Below are positions 24,391 to 38,016 of a stretch of DNA of 64,000 bases, one piece after another. Every line of letters begins with the position of its first letter. Position 1 is the first letter of the stretch. Made by a program: the position numbers and the translations under genes. Below the pieces are notes generated by a model that saw only the letters and a program-made list of their open reading frames with translations, was not told the DNA's origin and did no database searches. Source of the stretch: Cyclina sinensis (lineage: Eukaryota; Mollusca; Bivalvia; Venerida; Veneridae); NCBI GenBank assembly GCA_012932295.1, contig JAAONU010000001.1, positions 61,692,927 to 61,756,926 of the forward strand. The letters are read 5' to 3'.

Positions 24391-25856
24391 GACTTATATA
24401 TTAAAAAAACTCTTTATGGTAAAGCACTAACTTAAAGCCTAGGACTTAACTATTTACTTACACGGGATGCGTAGGTACACCCCCTCTTGTATGGGGCCCC
24501 AACCCCATCCCCTAGATTTCTTTTAAATTTATTTTCTTGTTGCTTCATTTCTTGGCTGCATAGGTACTTACCTATAGTACTTTTTTTTTTATTTCTTTAG
24601 TTTGTTGAAAGTGTAGATACTTCCAAATCCCTTCACGGAACATCCCCCCTCCTTGTTTAATTACTTTTTTTTTGCTTTTTTCTTTGTATCAGTAGGTAAT
24701 TGCCGCCACAGCCCCGCATCCGCCCCCAATAGACGACCCTTTTCCTAAAAAACATGTGATTTCTTTGGATTTTGGATGGGTTGATACTCGTAATGCCTGG
24801 ACAGGACCCCCACCCCACAACGACCTCCCAACCATGTTTTCTTTTCATTCCTTATTTTGCATTTTATTGATGGGTGGGTATTTGCAAGACAAAACCGACG
24901 CTGTAAAGATTGTTTAACATTCTACAATCTTTCGGTTTGTTGTATTTTGGTGTTAGTGCTGTTGTTGCAAACATATGTACTGATAATATTGGTATATTTT
25001 GCTTAACTGTTTCCAAAATACATTTCATACCGCTGAAAAGATCCTTTAAAGTAGAAATCTAGAAAAATATAACGTTGTAATAATGTTTTGCATGACACCC
25101 ATTCTGAGAAAAGTAATTCTTTTGACTTTATTTTGTTTGCATATATAGGCTGGCAGTGACAAGTTATATAAGAACTTTTGAGCCGTTACTGTTTCCCAAA
25201 ACATATTCATTTAGCATTATCAAATTCGTACATTTGAGTTTGTCTTCAAAATGATATGTGAAACACCTTTTTCTTAACTTAAAGTGACAGACAAATAAAA
25301 TGATCTATACATTTGTTACAACCATCTAGATGACCTCATACTATTCCATTAAACATTATAGATTGTGATTGTTTCCAGCAAAACATACACTTTAAATTTA
25401 CTCTCAGTGAAAACTGCATCTAGGTTACGCTTTAAAGAGTACTGAGTGTTTAAGACCTTTTTTTGTTTTAAAAGGATCCTTTTTATTATTGTTCTGTCGA
25501 AGGCATCAGCTGCTGCTGAAAATATCCAAACCGACTAGGTTTCTTTCTTCTATTAATATTTTAAATATTACAAACGATTGCTTTCTTTATTGTTACGGTA
25601 TCGGAAAAAGTATGAACTGTAAGTAAGGTTTCCCAGTAAATGTAGATATTATATTTTAATTATACATTCCCCATGAAATTATCTGCTTACGTCTAAATGA
25701 CGTAGTTTAGTAACAAACCTATTTGAAGAAAATATAGAGATAATTAATATTGCGTACGCAAAATCTACATTGTTTACTGAACGAAAATTCAGAATCGCAT
25801 TTAGGATCTATTAGAATTTAAATAAATCTTTACAAAACTAGAAATCGTCAAACTTA

Positions 25857-26295
25857 TTAAAGGGGCTGTGCTCCAGATGACAAAAAAAGAAAGTTTTCTT
25901 GTATTTTAAATTTCATGTAATATTTATGATTAATGCTTAAAAAATAACCTACTGACAAAAAATAAGTCAAATAATTACATTATAAATTGATTTTTTCCCT
26001 TTCAAAGTGCTATACCGTAACGCGACGGTATAACTATATCGTATAAGATTTAAAGTAAATATCTGTAGTATCACATGCGGCGATGGTGGTGACAGTGAAA
26101 GCGTTGGAAATATTTTGTTAACATGAGGGTCCAGAGTTCAAATCAGGCTGGAGCGAAAATATTTTTTTAAACCTATTTTGACTTTTATAATCAGTTTTGA
26201 AGTAAAATATTATGTTGTTGTAATCTCACGGCATCTAAATATATAATTTATGAAAAATTTTTTTTTATGTCAAATCTGGAGTACAGCCTCTTTAA
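25857..26295. mobile_element. Kolobok/T2-like TTAA MITE, copy 1
   Basis: The element proper is 25861-26291 (431 bp). It starts AGGGGCTGTGCTCCAGA and ends TCTGGAGTACAGCCTCT, giving about 17-bp TIRs with two mismatches. TTAA flanks it on both sides (25857-25860 and 26292-26295). Units B and C show the empty site with a single TTAA, which proves the boundaries. The termini fit the TTAAAGGRR pattern of Xenopus T2/Kolobok MITEs better than piggyBac (which starts CCC). The interior has no coding frame. It contains a perfect 8-bp hairpin (TATACCGT at 26011-26018, ACGGTATA at 26025-26032) and a B-box-like GAGTTCAAATC at 26134-26144. Confidence 0.88.
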
Positions 26296-29200
26296 ATACA
26301 ATCCCAACAGCACAATCTGCTGAATATCAACATATAACTTTACAGTGCATTTCATCACTCCACGATAAATTAAATAGCGTCTTTTAAGGTAATAAAAATG
26401 TACATTTTGTAAGCGTGCATGTCGCAGCAGTACAGTTTAAAGAAAAGTAATAAACAGGTTACCAACACATACTGAGCAAAAATAGATATAAAGCGAATTA
26501 GAGGCATTGGTGCTGTTTCTGGGCTTTTTTGTTTTGTTTGGTGTGTTATCTTTGCAGAAAAGAAGACGCGGTTTAATTTTACAAAAACGTAATAAATCAC
26601 GAAACTACAAAACCATCCATTTTGTCAATCTTTGATTTCTCTCTGGTGCGCCTAATGAGATGTGGAGGGAAATATTTAGTTCGCTTAATTTTTGATATAT
26701 GTAAATCAACACTTGTCTGAAAATCAAAGTTTAAAAGTAGAAAGTCGTATTTTCTATCAAAATGAAGATATATTTTTTGGTTTTGTCCGTCTTCTTTGAA
26801 TCCGGCTTCGTGACAATTTTCATGAAAGCTTTACACAATCAAAAAATGAAGTTTGATTATATTTAACCGTCTGCGGTAAATATCAAAACCCTCTATGGAA
26901 AATAGACGTATGCTTAAATTAACAAAATAATTTACTATGTTAAAGCACCTTGATAAACTTGATAGTATTATTTATTTAATGTTTTATATTCTGTATGGAT
27001 AGCATTGGAATTAATAAGTTGATGGCGAACCTAGGTTTTAATTATGTAGAAAGTCTCCTTGATTTCAAAGTTACCCCCAAGCTGATTATTAAATGATACA
27101 CCTTTTACGTTTTGTGGCTTTATTCACTTAACTTGAATTGCCATAGACAACTTGTTCCGGAAGATATGAAAACAATTAACTCGTTCTAAGAGAGCATCTT
27201 ATCTGTGTCTCGAAAACCTGAGGCTAAACAAACAAATGACAATTCAATTACATATTCAATATTCTTCCTCAGACTTTTTTGTAGTATGACATTTTTTCTA
27301 GCAAATTAAGCATAAGAATGGGTTAACTATCTTTCATGATATATGCCAATTCTGATATGATAAATTATAAGCACTAAATTAAATACCGTAGAGTATTTCA
27401 AAGTGAGAATTAGAATTCAGTGACGCAGGTGCCTCTTGCGTTAATTACAGAGACAACGCTTCAATGAAGCTTTAGAAATAAAATACACAGTGATGACTTA
27501 AAGCCTTTTCTTGTGAAAATATACCACTGTTAATACTGATTTGAATTTAGTATGTTTAATTTGACATTTTGAAAGTAACGTCACAATTTTATTTATATTT
27601 GTCAGTGCTTGAGTACCTTTTCACGTGCATGTGAACTTCATTCAGCATGTCACATGCCTAGAACGTTTCTCAGTCTCTGAAAAGTGGCGTTTGTTTAACG
27701 AGTTTATTGAGTCAGCAGTTCCGACTTAATAAATACTTTCGGCTTACTTTAAAGACATTTTACTGCTCTAGTTTTTAAAGTAAGACTCGGGATTGACTTA
27801 AATCAACTACTCACAAAACGCACGCAGAATGTATTCAGGAAATTAGAAAAAAAGGTGATCTTTTTCTTTCAATATTGACAAAAATAAGAATTTCAAAGCC
27901 ATGCCAAAGACATCTTGACGTAAATATAAAGTAATTAGAATTCGTAATGATATAGTTATTTGAGAATACGGAAAAAACGTGACTTAATGGTTTTAAAAGA
28001 ATCCAGTTCCTATCTTAATCGAAAGCTGGCAAATTGACGGCATTGCATTAAGTTGATGCGCAAAAAAGAGCTGTATAGACGTATAATAATCCGTACTCTG
28101 TTAAATATTAGGAAAAATAGAGAAGCATTTATGATTGTGTGCCCTTGCTTCAACAAATTTGAACCTTTCAACTGGCTGTAACAAGCAGAATATTATGTGT
28201 TAATGAAAGTAACACAAACATTTTTTTTAAATTTATGATTAAGCTGAGTAAAACATCCTAGAATATTTGTTCTTTTAAACAATTCAGAACACATATTGCT
28301 CATGCAGCTCTCAGTGCAAGCATATTATCTCCATGATAATTGTCCAATTCACGCACTATTTTCAGAACTGACATGCTTGTTCACCGGCAGAAGGTTCTCA
28401 GTTCTAATTACGAAACATACTAAGTACAGTACACAACATGAACTAATCGTGCCTTTTATACTCTGGAGATAAGGTTTTTTATAAATGATTAATGGTCTTT
28501 CTTCCGTACAGAAATTAGACACGTGCCTTTAAGCTCATTTTGAACACCGGCAATAGATTTACTGCTCTAAATGAGAACATGTTTCTCGATAATTGTTGCT
28601 GTCTTGATTAATATGATTTGACTAATAACTTTTATACTCTAGTTTAAAAATGAATTAACTTACCCTGTTGGTATTGTCCCTCTAATTTTGATTTTAGAAA
28701 ATCCTTGATTTAAGAAAAAAAGCTTTATTAGTTTGAGTTGACAAACACTTACGTTGATGATGAAAGTTGATAATATCATTTTGTCTTGGCGACGGAAACA
28801 TGTCCATTATCTTAGTCGGCATGATTATCAATATAGCTGGTACGTTCCAGTCATATATTCTTTCTTCGCACTAAAGGCTTTCCGATGCTATTTACTACCC
28901 CCGCTCTGTAGTTTTTGTTATACGGTCGTTTGATGGAAGAGGAAAAATATTACATATACTTTCCTATTATTATGCAATCAATTTAGTATTTTCTGCGAGC
29001 AAGCGGGCTAAGTGGTCTTTTTTTAATCGGTAAATATTGCTTTTATGAAGTGTGTTTTAATGGTCATTATCATCTATAGAAGTTCATGCCTTCCTTATAT
29101 ATTGTTTTCCAGTTTCGATATCTAGATATAAATAATCATTTAGAGTCACTGGAAACCATATATAACTGGAAATTTTCTACTGGTACTCTTGACTGAATTA

Positions 29201-29403
29201 AAAATATCTAAAAAGGCCCAGTTTAGCAAGGTAAGAAAAAAATAACATCGGCTGTCACTTGACAATGATACTTAAATTCTATGTGAGGATTTTATTTTCT
29301 ATAAGAAGCTTATTTTTATATCATTGTGTCCACAAACCTTATGTTTTTTGTTAGATTACTGAACAAATGATAGATCAGATTTCCTTGTTTCACTTTGTTA
29401 TGA

Positions 29404-30102
29404 TATGCCCCAGGTTCAAAAATGGGAGGCATATAGCATTGCTCCTGTCCGTCCGTACATAAGTTCGGGACTTGTTTTTTTTTTCACCGATTAATTATTG
29501 TCTTACATTTGAACCTAGGTTCTTGAAACTTCGTAGGATTACTGGGCTTGGCCAGCAGATGAGCCGTTTTGATACTGAGGTCACATAGGCCACTTGTGCA
29601 AAATCTGTGTTTGATAAATAGCTGGCAAAAGCTTGGGCCTAAGCTCATTACTCAAACTAAGAAGGTTATTTGGCATGACAAAGCTGGTATCTTGAGTTCC
29701 CTTGTCAAAAGTCAATGCCAGAGTAACTTTCAATGTAAAATCCTTGTCTGTTTAATAACTTGGAAGAACGAAGCTTGATAGGAACATTTGGCATGACATG
29801 CAGTAGTTGAAATCAGTAGGTTAAAGGTCAAACTCACGGTGACGGCTTTTGTAAAATTCGAGTTTTTATGTTATGACATCGAGTTGTTTAAATCAGTAGG
29901 TTAAAGGTCAAAGTCACAGTGACGGCTTTTGTAAAATCCGAGTTTTTTATGTTAAGTCTTTTGTTCTTTCAAGTTATTTCACTGTACAATGTGAACTTTT
30001 CGACACAGTTTAAAAATACAGTGCATAGATTACTATGGTGTTTCTATGACCGGCGTAAGTATTTGGGGACATTATGCCCTGGTGTCCTATGAGACGCATT
30101 TC
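29404..30102 (+). mobile_element. TATGCCCC-type bivalve repeat in unit A
   Basis: It begins TATGCCCCAGG, contains CCTGTCCGTCCGTAC, and ends near GGTGTCCTATGAGACGCATT. The end is a worn version of the GTGTCC-loop-GGACAC hairpin seen at the 3' end of the related copy at 59973-60411. An 80-base segment is tandemly doubled here (29791-29869 and 29871-29956) but single in B and C. Both halves contain AGGTTAAAGGTCA, a DR1-like pair of nuclear-receptor half-sites. The repeat predates the duplication because B and C carry it at the same place. Confidence 0.6.
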
Positions 30103-31765
30103 GATTATAAAACTAACGTAAATTTCATGTTTTTATATGAATAGATAGTAAACAGTGTTTTTTAAAGTTTGTTAGAGCTATTTGTAAACGATAATAAATA
30201 TTCAGATTTTGGGGGAAATGGATATTGTTTAATTAAAATGCATAGAGCTTGTTTGTCTGATCTTAAAAATGTAGCTGAAAAGGTAGAAACGTCATTCTTA
30301 ACATTTCTATTCATGAAAACATTAAATCTTTTGAACGACATGGGACATCTGACAAAAGGTATGAGTTTTTTTTTCTATCAAAACTAAAATGTAATAAAAA
30401 ATACTAGTAACACGTTAATATTTGCCGTCAAAGAACAAAGACTCCCTATTTTATCATAACTCAATTTATCAGCTGTCAGCTACAGCTTGTGTGAGTGACT
30501 TGTGGCATTTAACGTTCTTTATAGATTATCCCTGAGGACAAGTATTCTTGTTACCAGGACTGTTTGTCTTTTAGAAAATACAAATTTAAATATACATATA
30601 CGCAAACAGACTGACAATATTTGGTGTCGGTGTCGCTGTGTATTCCAGTTAAATGGAATCGTTATGTTTACTCTTGTTTATTTTTCATTCCTGTTTAAAT
30701 GTTTTGCAAGCTATAGATATTTTACATGTTAATTTGTTTCATAAAAAGTGTGTTATTTATAACATATTTTAAAACCACATTTTAGTTTTGAAATATAAAG
30801 TTTTATTGAAAACTAATTTCTTGTATTAACATTTTATTATTAAAGCCTACGTTTAATGTTGTTTTACTTGCTGTGTTGTCGAATTTACAATACTGGTGTC
30901 TGATTGTATAAAATACGGACACGTTATAGACACGTATAGAATGGAGATACGCATGTCCAAGGACATAAGAGGGCAAAACATTATGGACATTTTCAATATG
31001 CTATTTGATTGTCTGATTCATTTTTGACACGTCACGTGACTGACAATATGTAGTGTCGACATGTATATGTGTTATTTATATAACGAGTGGTATCTGCGGT
31101 GTTTTCAAAACTACACGTTCTATTTAAAAATTATATCCACTGAAACGTTGTAGAATACCTGAAAATGTTGTTTTTGAAAACAAAATCTTAGAAAAAAAAC
31201 GAAAAGAAGAGCTTTAATCACATACTGAACCTTTAAATACTTTAGCACCCAGACAAAATGGATCTTGGATCTTATCTACTGTAATCTTTCTTAAGAATGT
31301 TCTTGTTTTTTTTTCAATTTTGTTTTCGTTTTTTTCTTACATCAAATGATGCAAGTCAGAAGACACTATTCTCATGAATTAAAAACTCCTAGTAGTTTCT
31401 TTATCTAAAAGAAACATGTGCAGATCTCCATAGAGGTTTCGTAATTAAATTATGTAACAGGGCACAGAAAGAGCATTGCGGAACATACTATTGCCTGTCT
31501 TGTTTACTCTCAGAGAAATGGTAAATGTTTACTGGGTTATCGCAGTACAAGGCAAGAATCTTGTCATGCGTTAACAATAGTATCAACAATCTTCTGTACA
31601 GGCTACTGTGATATGCATCGAGAAATGAAATATATTACAAAAGTTCATAGCATCATCATTCATCAGCATCTTGATTTTCAAGATTTTTCAAATAGGAAGG
31701 ACAACTTGATGTTGACTGGCTGTCCGTCATGCTGAGTACAAAAAAGACAAGACATTTTACTTCAA

Positions 31766-32023
31766 ATGCCAATTTTAAAACATCGACATTATAACGATAG
31801 ACATTCCTTAAAAAATCTTGTTAAACTCGACATAATGACCTCATTCATAATTTGTAGAAATAAATGTCATTGCATGTTTTCACTTAAACGGGCGCCAGTC
31901 AAGCATCCTTTAAAACTATACTATGCTATGTGCGCGGCTTATGTATATTTCGGAAATGAAACTTTTTTTATTAATAGACGGATATTTATGAACACTCGTA
32001 GTTTTACTGTAGCTGGCGTATGA
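31766..32023 (+). other. 85-codon open frame, unit B copy
   Basis: Encodes the same 85 residues as 23158-23415, differing by one silent base. See that entry for the assessment. Confidence 0.12.
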
Positions 32024-32649
32024 TGATATTTTAGCGGCTATGCTTTTTTGTTTTCCTTCCAATTTTTTACCCGAGTTCACTTACCTAATAACTGGCTCAT
32101 GCAGTTCATATTTATTGTCCCTAGTTCATACTTTCAACTATTAAGTTAATTTCTGGTGTACACTTAAACAGAAGGCTATAAGGTATAGACTGTGCATTCT
32201 CCGGTTCTTTGATAGTCGAATGATTGAACTGAAATATGTTGTTTTATAGTGAAGTTAACTATATTTCATTGCAAAACATGTACTTTGAAACTCATTTGTT
32301 AACGCTACGTGTAAAGATATCTTGGGAAACAGCTTTTAGATGCCTACTCTCCAAAGTGACATGTCACTTTATATTTTAAATTTATTTAATGAAAATATTA
32401 GAAATTCTTCCATTTTTATATGCTCATTTTTCAGCTGTCAGTTACAGCCAATAATGATAGCATTTTGGATGGCAACATGGTGTTTCCCTGGGAAAATGAT
32501 TTGTAGGTAATGTTAAGGCCTTAATGGTATTTCCCTTTGCATAACAAACAACGTTCGGTGAGAAAGGAAAGACTTCTCTGTAAATAAATGTATTTATATA
32601 TCAAGACAATATCTCCTAATTGCTTCAAAGACTTGTTGTGCGCCTTTTT

Positions 32650-33000
32650 AACTCGTCTGTTTTCGAGTTATTGTCGAGTTATTGTGATCACTTAGTCGTC
32701 GTCGGCGTCGTCATTGTACAAAAACTTTAATGATTACTCATAAAGCATAAGGCTTAGAGTGAGGATATTTGGTGTTTAGTTGTAGTTCTGTCGAGTTGAC
32801 CTCTGCCAAGCTGGGTCAAATCATGACTCAAAGGTCAATATTGGCCCCGGCTCTGGCTTATATATAGCTACATAGGAAACAATTTAAAGATCTTTTTTAA
32901 AACCGCTTGACACAGAGATTTGTAGTTTGGTGTGAGGCGTTCTCTTATAGACCTCTACCAAGATTGTTCACTGCGGTCAGAGGTCACTTGGTGTTGCTTA
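32650..33000 (+). mobile_element. Dispersed bivalve-type repeat inside unit B
   Basis: Colinear copy of 24042-24390 with scattered substitutions; inherited with the duplication. Confidence 0.45.
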
Positions 33001-36000
33001 GACTTATATACTAAAAAACCTTTTTATGGTAAAGCACTAAGCCTAGGACTTAACTATTAACTTACACGGGATGCGTAGGTACACCCCCTCTTGCATGGGG
33101 CCCCAACCCCATTCCCTAGATTTCTTTTAAATTTATTTTCTTGTTGCTTCATTTCTTGGCTGCATAGGTACTTACCTATAGTACTTTTTTCATTTCTTTA
33201 GTTTGTTGAAAGTGTAGATACTTCCAAATCCATTCACGGAACATCCCCCCCTCTACTTTAATAACTTTTTTTGCTTTTTTCTTTGTATCAGTAGGTAATT
33301 GCCGCCACAGCCCCGCATCCGCCCCAAATAGACGACCCCTTTCCTAAAAAACATGTGATTTCTTTGGATTTTGGATGGGTTGATACTCGTAATGCCTGGA
33401 CAGGACCCCCACCCCACAACGACCTCCCCACCAGTTTTTCTTTTTATTCCTTATTTTGCATTTTATTGACGGGTGGGTATTTGCAAGACAAAACAGACGA
33501 GCGTTGATGCCGCTCCGCAGTGCTTTTGTTTCGTATTTTCCTTTATTGTTTTAAGAGGAATACGCTGCCATCATCTACACTAGCTTTAAAGATTGTTTAA
33601 CATTCTACAATCCTTCGGTTTGTTGTATTTTGGTGTTAGTGCTGTTGTTGCAAACATATGTACTGATAATATTGGTATATTTTGCTTAACTGTTTCCAAA
33701 ATACATTTCATACCGCTGAAAAGATCCTTTAAAGTATAAATCTAGAAAAATATAACGTTGTAATAATGTTTTGCATGCCACTCATTCTGAGAAAAGTAAT
33801 TCTTTTGACTTTATTTTGTTTGCATATATAGGCTGGCAGTGACAAGTTATATAAGAACTTTTGAGGCGTTACTGTGTTCCAAAGCATATTCATTTAGCAT
33901 TATCAAATTCGTGACATTTGAGTTTGTCTTCAAAATGATATGTTAAACACCTTTTTCTTAACTTAAAGTGATACACAAATAAAATTACCTATACATTTGT
34001 TACAACCATCTAGATGACCTCATACTATTCCATTAAACATTGTAGACTGTGATTGTTTTCAGCAAAACATACACTTTAAATTTACTCTCGGTGAAAACTG
34101 CATCTAGGTTTTGCTTTAAAGAGTACTGAGTGTTTTAGACCTTTTTTGTTTTAAAAGGATACTTTTTATTATTGTTCTGTCGAAGGTATCAGCTGCCGCT
34201 GAAAATATCCTATACGACTAGGTTTCTTTCTTCTATAAATATCTTAAATATTACAAACGATTGCTTTCTTTATTGTTACGGTATCAGAAAAAGTATGATC
34301 TGTAAGGTTTCCAGTAAATGTAGATATTATATTTTAATTATACATTCCCCATGAAATTATCTGCTTACGTCTAAATGACGTAGTTTAGTAACAAACCTGT
34401 TTGAAGAAAATACAGAGATAATTAATATTGCGTACGCAAAATCTACATTGTTTACTGAACGAAAATTCAGAATCGCATTTAGGATCTATTAGAATTTAAA
34501 TAAATCTTTACAAAACTAGAAATCGTCAAACTTATTAAATACAATCCCAACAGCACGATCTGCTGAATATCAACATATAACTTTACACTGCATTTTATCA
34601 CTCCACGATAAATTAAATAGCGTCTTTTAATTTTAATAAATTGTACATTTTGTAAGCGTGCATGTTGCAGCAGTACAGTTAAAAGAAAACTTATGAACAG
34701 GTTACCAACACATACTGAGCAGAAATAGATATAAAGCGAATGGGAGGCATTTGTGCTGTTTCTGGGCTGTTTAGTTTTGTTTGGTGTGTTATCTTTGCAG
34801 AAAAGAAGACGCGGTTTAATTTTACAAAAACGTAATAAATCACGAAACTACAAACCATCCATTTTGTCAATCTTTGATTTCTCTCTGCGCCTAATGAGAT
34901 GTGGAGGGAAATATTTAATTCGCTTGATTTTTGATATATGTAAATCAACACTTGTCTGAAAATCAAAGTTTAAAAGTAGAAAGTAGTATTTTCTGTCAAA
35001 ATGAAGATATATTTTTGGTTTTGTTCGTCTTCTTCGAATCCGGCTTCGTGACAATTTTCAGGAAAGTTTTACACAATCAAAAAATTGATTATATTTAACC
35101 GTCTGCAGTTAATGTCAAAACCCTCTATGGAAAATAGACGTATGCTTAAATTAACAAAATAATTTACTATGTTAGATGACCTTGATAAACTTGATAGAAC
35201 AATTTATTGTATGTATTATATTCTGTGTGGATAGCATTGGAATTAATAAGTTGATCGCAAACCTAGGTTTGAATTACGTAAATAGTCTCCTTGATTTCAA
35301 AGTTATCCCTAAGCTGATTATTAAATGATACACCTTTTACGTTTTGTGGCTTTATTCACTAGACTTAAATTGCCATTGACAACTTGTTCCGGAAGATATG
35401 AAAACAATTAACTCGTTCTAAGAGAGCATCTTATCTGTGTCACCCAAACCCGAGGCTAAACAAACAAATGACAATTCAATTACATATTCAGTATTCTTCC
35501 TCAGAAGACTTTTTTGCAATATGATTTTTTTTTCTAGCAAATTATGCATTAGAATGGGTTAAGTATCTTTCATGATATATGCCGATTCTGATATTATAAA
35601 TTATAAGCACTTTATACCGTAAAGTTTTTCAAAGTGAGAACTAGAATTCAGTGACGCAGGTGCTTCTTGCGTTAATTACAGAGACAGCAGTTCCGACTTA
35701 ATAAATACTTTTGGCTTACTTTAAAGACATTTTACTTCTCTAGTTTTTAAAGTAAGACTCGGGATTGACTTAAATCCACTAGTCACAAAACGCACGCAGA
35801 ATATATTCAGGAAATTAGAAAAAAAGATGACCTTTTTCTTTCAATATTGACACAAATAAGAATTTTAAAGCCATGCCAATGACATCTTGACGTAAATACA
35901 AAGTAATTAGAATACATGAAGACATAGTTATTTGAGAATACGGAATAAAACGTTACTTAATGGTTTTAAAACAATCCATTTCCTTCCTTAATCGAAAGCT

Positions 36001-37400
36001 GGCAAATTGACGGCATTGCATTAAGTTGATGCGCAAATAAGAGCTGTATCTGTACTCTAAATGTATAATAATCCGTACTGTGATAGATATTAGGAAAAAT
36101 AGAGAAGCATTTATGATTGTAAGCCTTTGCTTAAACAAATTTGAACCTTTCAACTGTCTGTAACAAGCAGAATATTATGTGTTAATGAAAGTAACACAAA
36201 CATTTTTTAAAAAAAAATTATGATTAAGCCCAGTAAAACATCCTAGAATATTTGTTCTTTTAAACAAATAATTGAGAACACATATTGCTCATGCAGCTCT
36301 CAGTGCAAGCATATTATCTCCATGATAATTGTCCAATTCACGCACTATTTTCAGAACTGACATGCTTGTTCACCCGCAGAAGGTTCTCAGTTCTAATTAC
36401 GAAACATACTAAGTACAGTACACAACATGAACTAATCGTGCCTGTTATACTCTAGAGATAAGGTATTTGATAAATGATTAATGGTCTTTCTTCAGTACAG
36501 AAATTAGACACGTGCCTTAAACCTCATTTTGAACACCGGCAATAGATTTACTGCTCTAAATGAGAACATGTTCCTCGAGAATTGTTGCTGTCTTGATTAA
36601 AATGATTTGTCCAATAACTTTTATACTCTAGTTTAAAAATGAATTAACCCACCCTTTTGGTAATGTCCCTCTAATTTTGATTTTGAAAATCTTTGATTTA
36701 AGAAAAAAGCTTTATTAGTTTGAGTCGACACTTACGTTGATGATGAAAGTTGATAATATCATTTTGTCTTGGCGACGGTAACATGTCCATTATCTTAGTG
36801 GGCATGATTATCAATATAGCTGGTACGTTCCAGTCATATATTCTCTCTTCGTACTAAAGGCTTTCCGATGCTATATACTACCCCCGCTCTGTAGTTTTTG
36901 TTATACGATCGTTTGATGGAAGAGGAAAAATATTACATATACTTTCCTGTTAATCGAGTTTATCAATTATGTAATCAATTTTATATTTTCTGCGAGCAAG
37001 CGGGCTAAAAGGTCTTTTTTTAAGCGGTAAATATTACTTTTATGAAGTGTGTTTTAATGGTCATTATCATCTATAGAAGTTCATGCTTTCCTTATATACT
37101 GTTTTCCGGTTTCGATATCTAGATATAAATAATCATTTAGAGTCGCTGAAAACCATATATAACTGGAAATAGGCTACTGGTACTCTTGACTGAATAAAAA
37201 ATATCTAAAAAGGCCCAGTATAGCAAGGTAAGAAAAAAAAAACATCGGCTGTCACTTGACAATGATACTTAAATTCTATGAGAGGATTTTATTTTGTATA
37301 AGAAGCTTAATTTTTTATCATTGTGTCCACAAACCTTGTGTTTTTGGTTAGATTACTGAACAAATGATAGATCAGATTTCCTTGTTTCACTTTGTTATGA

Positions 37401-38016
37401 TATGCCCCAGGTAGAAAAATGGGAGGCATGTAGCATTGCTCCTGTCCGTCCGTACATACGTTCGGGACTTGTCATTTTTTCACCGATTAATTATTGTCTT
37501 ACCTTTGAGCCTAGGTTCTTGAAACTTCGTAGGATTACTGGACATGGCCAGCAGATGAGCTGTTTTGATACTGAGGTCACATAGGCCGCTTATGCAGAAT
37601 CTGTGTTTGATAAAAAGCTTGCAAAAGCTTGGGCCTAGGCTCATTAAACTAAGAAGGTTATTTGACATGACCAAGCTGGTATCTTGAGTTCCCTTGGTCA
37701 AAAGTCAATGCCAGAGTAACTTTCAGTGTAAAATCCTTGTCTGTTTAATAACTTGGAAGAACGAAGCTTGATAGGAACATTTGGCATGACATCGAGTTGT
37801 TTAAATCAGTAGGTTAAAGGTCAAAGTCACAGTGACGGCTTTTGTAAAATCCGAGTTTTTTATGTTAAATCTTTTGTTCTTTCAAGTTATTTCACTGTAA
37901 AATGTGAACTTTTCGACACAGTTTAAAAATACAGTACATAGATTACTATGGTGTTTCTATGACCGGCGTAAGTATTTGGGGACATTATGCCCTGGTGTCC
38001 TATGAGACGCATTTCG
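37401..38016 (+). mobile_element. TATGCCCC-type bivalve repeat in unit B
   Basis: Colinear with 29404-30102, but with a single AGGTTAAAGGTCA segment. It is either the ancestral state or the result of collapse of the 80-bp duplication seen in A. Confidence 0.6.

Larger units (their letters stand above)
22733..31340 (+). repeat. Segmental duplication unit A
   Basis: The unit runs from ATCAAATGATG at 22733 to a T-rich tract (31303-31340) that joins it directly to unit B. Its start, middle and end align colinearly with B (offset 8608 bases at the start, about 7900 at the end) and, with more differences, with C. Relative to the others it carries a 431-bp TTAA MITE (25861-26291), lacks about 80 bases that B and C have just after ACAAAACAGACGAGCG, and has a local 80-bp tandem duplication at 29791-29956. 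No exon-like conservation pattern was found. Near-identity of A and B could also reflect two haplotypes joined in an assembly. Confidence 0.93.
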
